Shown here: piece after piece, positions 32,496 to 35,535 of the stretch | How positions within the stretch are numbered: the stretch's first letter is position 1 | Layout of the letters: the number at the start of each line of letters is the position of its first letter | Origin: an uncultured Eubacterium sp. | GTDB lineage: Bacteria > Bacillota > Clostridia > Oscillospirales > Acutalibacteraceae | Assembly: GCF_945980375.1 (NCBI RefSeq) | Contig: NZ_CAMFQO010000018.1 | Span: forward strand, 1-35,535 | Length of the DNA: 35,535 nt | Reading direction: 5' to 3' | Position numbers and translations under genes: made by a program | Notes under the pieces: model-generated | Seen by the model: only the letters and a program-made list of their open reading frames with translations | Told to the model about the DNA's origin: nothing | Database searches by the model: none

Positions 32496-33443
32496 TTAAT
32501 CAGTATCTTTTAATACCTCAGCAATATTTTCTGCTATTCTTCTTATAACAGGAACAACAACACTATTGCCACATTGTTTATATGCACTGTTAAGCGGTAT
32601 TTTAGGAAATCGAAAATCTTTTGGGAATCCTTGCAATGCAAGGCATTCATATGGAGTTATTTTACGAATTCCATAATCATCCAATATGATTGGTACTCTG
32701 TCCGGATATGTCCCCATGTTTGCCATTAATGTAGGGCAGATATAGTGTGCTTTTCGCGACACTCCCGAATCATATATTTTATATAGTGCTCGTTTATCTG
32801 TCACTATTCTTCTTAACTCATCATAATAAAAGCTGCTTTTGTTATAGTAATAAATATCATCGTGTTTAACTTCACGAACTAAAACATCATTTAGTTTAGT
32901 TGTAAGCTCAACTTTATTAGGAAATTTAAAACGTTCACAAGCTTCTAAATCTTTAAAAGCAACAATGAATATTCGTGTTCTGCGCTGAGGCACATTACCA
33001 TATTCAAGAGAATCCATTAGCTGATATCTTATGCTATACCCTTGTGGAGCTAAAGCATTATAAACTGTCAAAAATGATTTTCCGTCATCATGCTCTAATA
33101 GATTTGCAACATTTTCAAGAAATATTACCTTGGGCTTTTTTGATTCAGCAATACGAGCAATCTCAAAAAACAAATTGCCACGAGGGTCATTAAATCCCTT
33201 GCGGAAACCCATTATAGAGAATGGCTGACATGGGAATCCTGCAACAAGAATATCAAAATCCGGAATTTCTGTTATATCAACTTTTCTAATATCCTTTTCG
33301 ACTAAATATTTTGAGCCGAAATTATGGCGATATGTAGTTGCAGCATCTTTATCAAATTCATTTGCCCATACGATATCAAACCCGGCTTGTTGAAAACCGA
33401 GATCGATACCACCTATTCCACTAAATAAACTACATACTTTCAT
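32496..33443 (-). CDS. DNA (cytosine-5-)-methyltransferase of a LlaJI-like R-M system
   Basis: Transfers methyl from S-adenosylmethionine to C5 of cytosine, protecting host DNA from the restriction proteins encoded upstream. Motifs appear in standard order: I (FSGIGGIDLGF, 6-17), IV with the catalytic Cys72 (GFPCQPFS), VI (ENV, 110-112) and VIII (QRRTRIFI, 153-160). A target-recognition region follows (about 180-255), then IX-X near the C-terminus with QCGNSVVVPV. The length of 315 residues is normal for a type II C5 enzyme. It overlaps the endonuclease gene by 14 bases, so it is co-translated as the last gene of the operon. The recognition sequence cannot be read from the protein. Confidence 0.95.
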   Translation of the reverse strand: MKVCSLFSGIGGIDLGFQQAGFDIVWANEFDKDAATTYRHNFGSKYLVEKDIRKVDITEIPDFDILVAGFPCQPFSIMGFRKGFNDPRGNLFFEIARIAESKKPKVIFLENVANLLEHDDGKSFLTVYNALAPQGYSIRYQLMDSLEYGNVPQRRTRIFIVAFKDLEACERFKFPNKVELTTKLNDVLVREVKHDDIYYYNKSSFYYDELRRIVTDKRALYKIYDSGVSRKAHYICPTLMANMGTYPDRVPIILDDYGIRKITPYECLALQGFPKDFRFPKIPLNSAYKQCGNSVVVPVIRRIAENIAEVLKDTD

Positions 33444-34710
33444 TTTTTGCCGCTTTTCCTATTTCATCTATCAGTTTTGAAATATCTTCAGCACAGTTGC
33501 CTTGTGACCAAGTAGTAATTAAATGCTTCATATCAATCAAGAAGGCATAAATTTTAACATGAGATAATTTATCATTTCTCCAATCTGCTTTGGAATATCC
33601 AATATATTCAAGATTATCCTCGAAATCGAAATCATTATTGTTTTTGTTATAAGGCAAGATAAAAGCACTATAAACCTCTTGGATATTTTCTTTCTTTTTT
33701 AAATTGCAGATAATGTTATCCCCGTAAGTTATTTGCTTTTGAATTGAGGTGGTTTCAGGCAAATCATCTTCATTTTTTGTCATACCAAATCGATAATACT
33801 TTGCATCTAATATGTAAGCAACTTTTTCATCACCGGTCGTTTCTTTTGATAATGGTTCAATGCGAATCGTATCTGGCCTTAATGACGAGGCATCTTTTGG
33901 AGAATAATTATTTTTCTTTAGATACCATTTTGCATTTGGATTGTACTTTTTAATATCTGTTATATTGCTAAAAACACAATCTACCATGCGCTCAAATACA
34001 TAATGATACTTATCAACACCGTACACAATTTCCTTTGCTCTATCAGAATCATCTACTCCCGAAAGCACTTTTAACATATGGGTTAAACGTAATTTCTTTG
34101 TGTCATCAAATGTTCTTGTTAACTCGGTTTTTATGGCTCTAATGTATTTTTTTATAATAGCAGTTGTTGTTTTAGGAACATATACGCTTTTTTCACTAAT
34201 CCCAAATAACCAACCGATCTTTCTAACGGAGTCGAAAACGCAGTATTTATGTGCATCAGTTACCACATCATCACAATCATTTCTAACTTCAGTCACAATA
34301 TCGTTGTAAATGACATTGCCCTTTGAAATAATAGGCTGTGTTTCTAATGTTTTCTTCCAATTAACTTTGCCTTTTGCATTAGTTTTATAAAGCTTTTCAC
34401 TATTACGATAATAGCCATTAGTGAAATAATCTCTAATAATCCACAAATATGACATTAACGCAAAGCTTTCAGTTTTTGAAGTGCCGTTATCGACAGAGTA
34501 ATTAACAGAAGATTTACTTTTTGCCAATGAGATAGAACGGATAATATTAATAATATCATTTCTAAACTCTCGTAGATCATCTTTAGGAGCTAAATCATAT
34601 GATTCGGGATGGTAAAAATGTATTTCTTCATTTTTTATACGAATTCCGATAAAACTATCGTTCTCCTTATTTGTAACAGGATGACAAATTATTCTTTTAT
34701 CATTATTCAT
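33430..34710 (-). CDS. LlaJI-family restriction endonuclease
   Basis: A 426-residue restriction protein of the LlaJI (R2) type, expected to work with the McrB-like ATPase encoded just upstream. A PD-(D/E)xK nuclease core is visible: Pro279-Asp280 in SSLRPDTIRIE, then Asp302-Ala-Lys304 in YILDAKYY, followed by a helix with QKQITYG. An upstream acidic residue in HYVFERMVD (Glu240) could complete the site. The N-terminal half has SYLWIIRDYFTNGYY and a helical region likely used for partner or DNA contact. The start ATG overlaps the ATPase stop by eight bases and its end overlaps the methyltransferase. In the known LlaJI and BsuMI systems restriction needs both subunits. Confidence 0.85.
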   Translation of the reverse strand: MNNDKRIICHPVTNKENDSFIGIRIKNEEIHFYHPESYDLAPKDDLREFRNDIINIIRSISLAKSKSSVNYSVDNGTSKTESFALMSYLWIIRDYFTNGYYRNSEKLYKTNAKGKVNWKKTLETQPIISKGNVIYNDIVTEVRNDCDDVVTDAHKYCVFDSVRKIGWLFGISEKSVYVPKTTTAIIKKYIRAIKTELTRTFDDTKKLRLTHMLKVLSGVDDSDRAKEIVYGVDKYHYVFERMVDCVFSNITDIKKYNPNAKWYLKKNNYSPKDASSLRPDTIRIEPLSKETTGDEKVAYILDAKYYRFGMTKNEDDLPETTSIQKQITYGDNIICNLKKKENIQEVYSAFILPYNKNNNDFDFEDNLEYIGYSKADWRNDKLSHVKIYAFLIDMKHLITTWSQGNCAEDISKLIDEIGKAAKNESM

Positions 34711-35535
34711 TTTCTTCCTCTTCTTGTGGATGAGCAGCTACTTTTTCTTCAAAGATATTTGGTATAAATACTTTTACGCCTTTGTTCTTATAATCTTTTA
34801 TAAGTGATTCAAAGGTTTTATAGTTGTTAAAAATAACATTATGATCAAGCTTTGAAACATCGCTCCAAAGGTAATCCAATACTTTATATGCAAATTCATC
34901 AACATTATCCAAAGTGGTTAAACCAACAAAGAATGCACCGATTTTTTTATCTTCATTGATTTGTAAATCATCCAAATGATCATCAATATATGAATTAATA
35001 CTTTCAACAAATTCGCTCCAAGTATATTCGTTCATTCCAGGAACTGCTTTATTTTTGATTTCTTCATCATCACCAAAATCGTTAGGAATGCGCTCCTTTG
35101 CCCATCGACGAGTAAATGCAGTATCCAATGTATAAACATTTTGGTCACTTGTATTCATTGTGGCAAAAATATCCATATTTCCAGGAATTTTTATCTCATT
35201 AAATATGTATTTTATTTTTTCGCCATCAACATCAAAATTAAGGCTGTTAAGATAATCAATGATACCTACATTTACAATACCATATTGGCTTACACTGTCA
35301 TCATCTCTATCGAGTAATTGAAAAATATCTCCAAAGATTGCAGGGGCATTACCACGATTTATTTCTTCAATTACAAGAGCAACTTTTTTAGTGGGGTTCT
35401 TGATTGCTTGAATTAACGCAAGGGTAAACGGACCCGGATTAAAAGAATATTCAACAACACTATCTCCGTTTTCATTTTTTGTGACTTTAGGCAGGATTTG
35501 TCCAATAAAATCAGTATTTGAATAGTCTTGGTAGA
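34703..35535 (-). CDS. McrB-like AAA+ ATPase/GTPase, restriction subunit (N-terminal part beyond window)
   Basis: The last 276 residues of a motor protein of the McrB family, the nucleotide-driven partner of the LlaJI-type endonuclease. Within the frame open to the window edge are YQDYSNTDFIG (like the McrB segment after Walker A), the Walker B strand VALVIEEINRGNAPAIFGDIFQLLDR, the McrB hallmark MNTSDQ, and DTAFTRRW with the arginine-finger/sensor region. Walker A and the DNA-binding N-terminus lie to the right of base 35535. The C-terminal tail is strongly acidic (EEEENE). The ATG at 35176 is internal and not the start. It is the first visible gene of the ATPase-endonuclease-methyltransferase run. 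Confidence 0.9.
   Translation of the reverse strand, partial: YQDYSNTDFIGQILPKVTKNENGDSVVEYSFNPGPFTLALIQAIKNPTKKVALVIEEINRGNAPAIFGDIFQLLDRDDDSVSQYGIVNVGIIDYLNSLNFDVDGEKIKYIFNEIKIPGNMDIFATMNTSDQNVYTLDTAFTRRWAKERIPNDFGDDEEIKNKAVPGMNEYTWSEFVESINSYIDDHLDDLQINEDKKIGAFFVGLTTLDNVDEFAYKVLDYLWSDVSKLDHNVIFNNYKTFESLIKDYKNKGVKVFIPNIFEEKVAAHPQEEEENE

Noticed and set aside
1-35535. CRISPR array, tRNA, rRNA, T-box or metabolite riboswitch
   Set aside because: I looked for regular repeat-spacer units, tRNA arms and conserved leader motifs on both strands and saw none. The leader in front of rplS is the only candidate structured RNA.

Overview
The window reads as a low-GC, endospore-forming member of the Clostridia, most likely a gut Oscillospirales/Ruminococcaceae-type genome. 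Evidence: spoIVA and a SipL-like gene are present; gene order is Firmicutes-like (rplS-ylqF-rnhB, tig-clpP-clpX); there is a second type IIA topoisomerase pair, a BspA-like surface protein and the TIGR03960/TIGR03936 radical-SAM pair. The genus call is inference only. I saw no rRNA, tRNA or CRISPR array.

Left end: bases 1-32 are a Nextera transposase adapter, not genomic DNA. They cut off the 3' end of a D,D-carboxypeptidase gene (33-1134, minus). Next come mtaB (tRNA methylthiotransferase), a GHL10-type lipoprotein, a zinc-ribbon protein and a DUF1294 membrane protein.

4.3-30.0 kb is a dense core block, almost all on the minus strand. It holds the spore-coat pair sipL-spoIVA behind a sigma-E-like promoter; tig-clpP-clpX (folding and proteolysis); a metallophosphoesterase and a DUF1540 peptide; ylqF-rnhB-yraN-thrC; and rplS with its own promoter, leader and terminator. 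It continues with a class A PBP, ruvX, an M50 protease and two radical-SAM proteins; a DEDDh exonuclease with a zinc-ribbon tail; secG; and parE-parC. A 234-bp MITE-like element lies upstream of parE, next to a secreted LRR/Fn3 protein and a YeiH-family transporter.

30.2-35.5 kb is accessory. It contains an unknown two-TM protein, the C-terminal remnant of a tyrosine recombinase broken by a stop codon, an unknown acidic soluble protein, and a 363-bp repeat-rich gap with paired TGATGCT repeats and GC-rich hairpins. It ends in an overlapping restriction-modification operon: a truncated McrB-like ATPase, a LlaJI-family endonuclease and a C5 cytosine methyltransferase. I did not find a clearly unprecedented system. 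The most informative items are the sipL-spoIVA operon and this recombinase-scarred defence region, which continues beyond the right edge.
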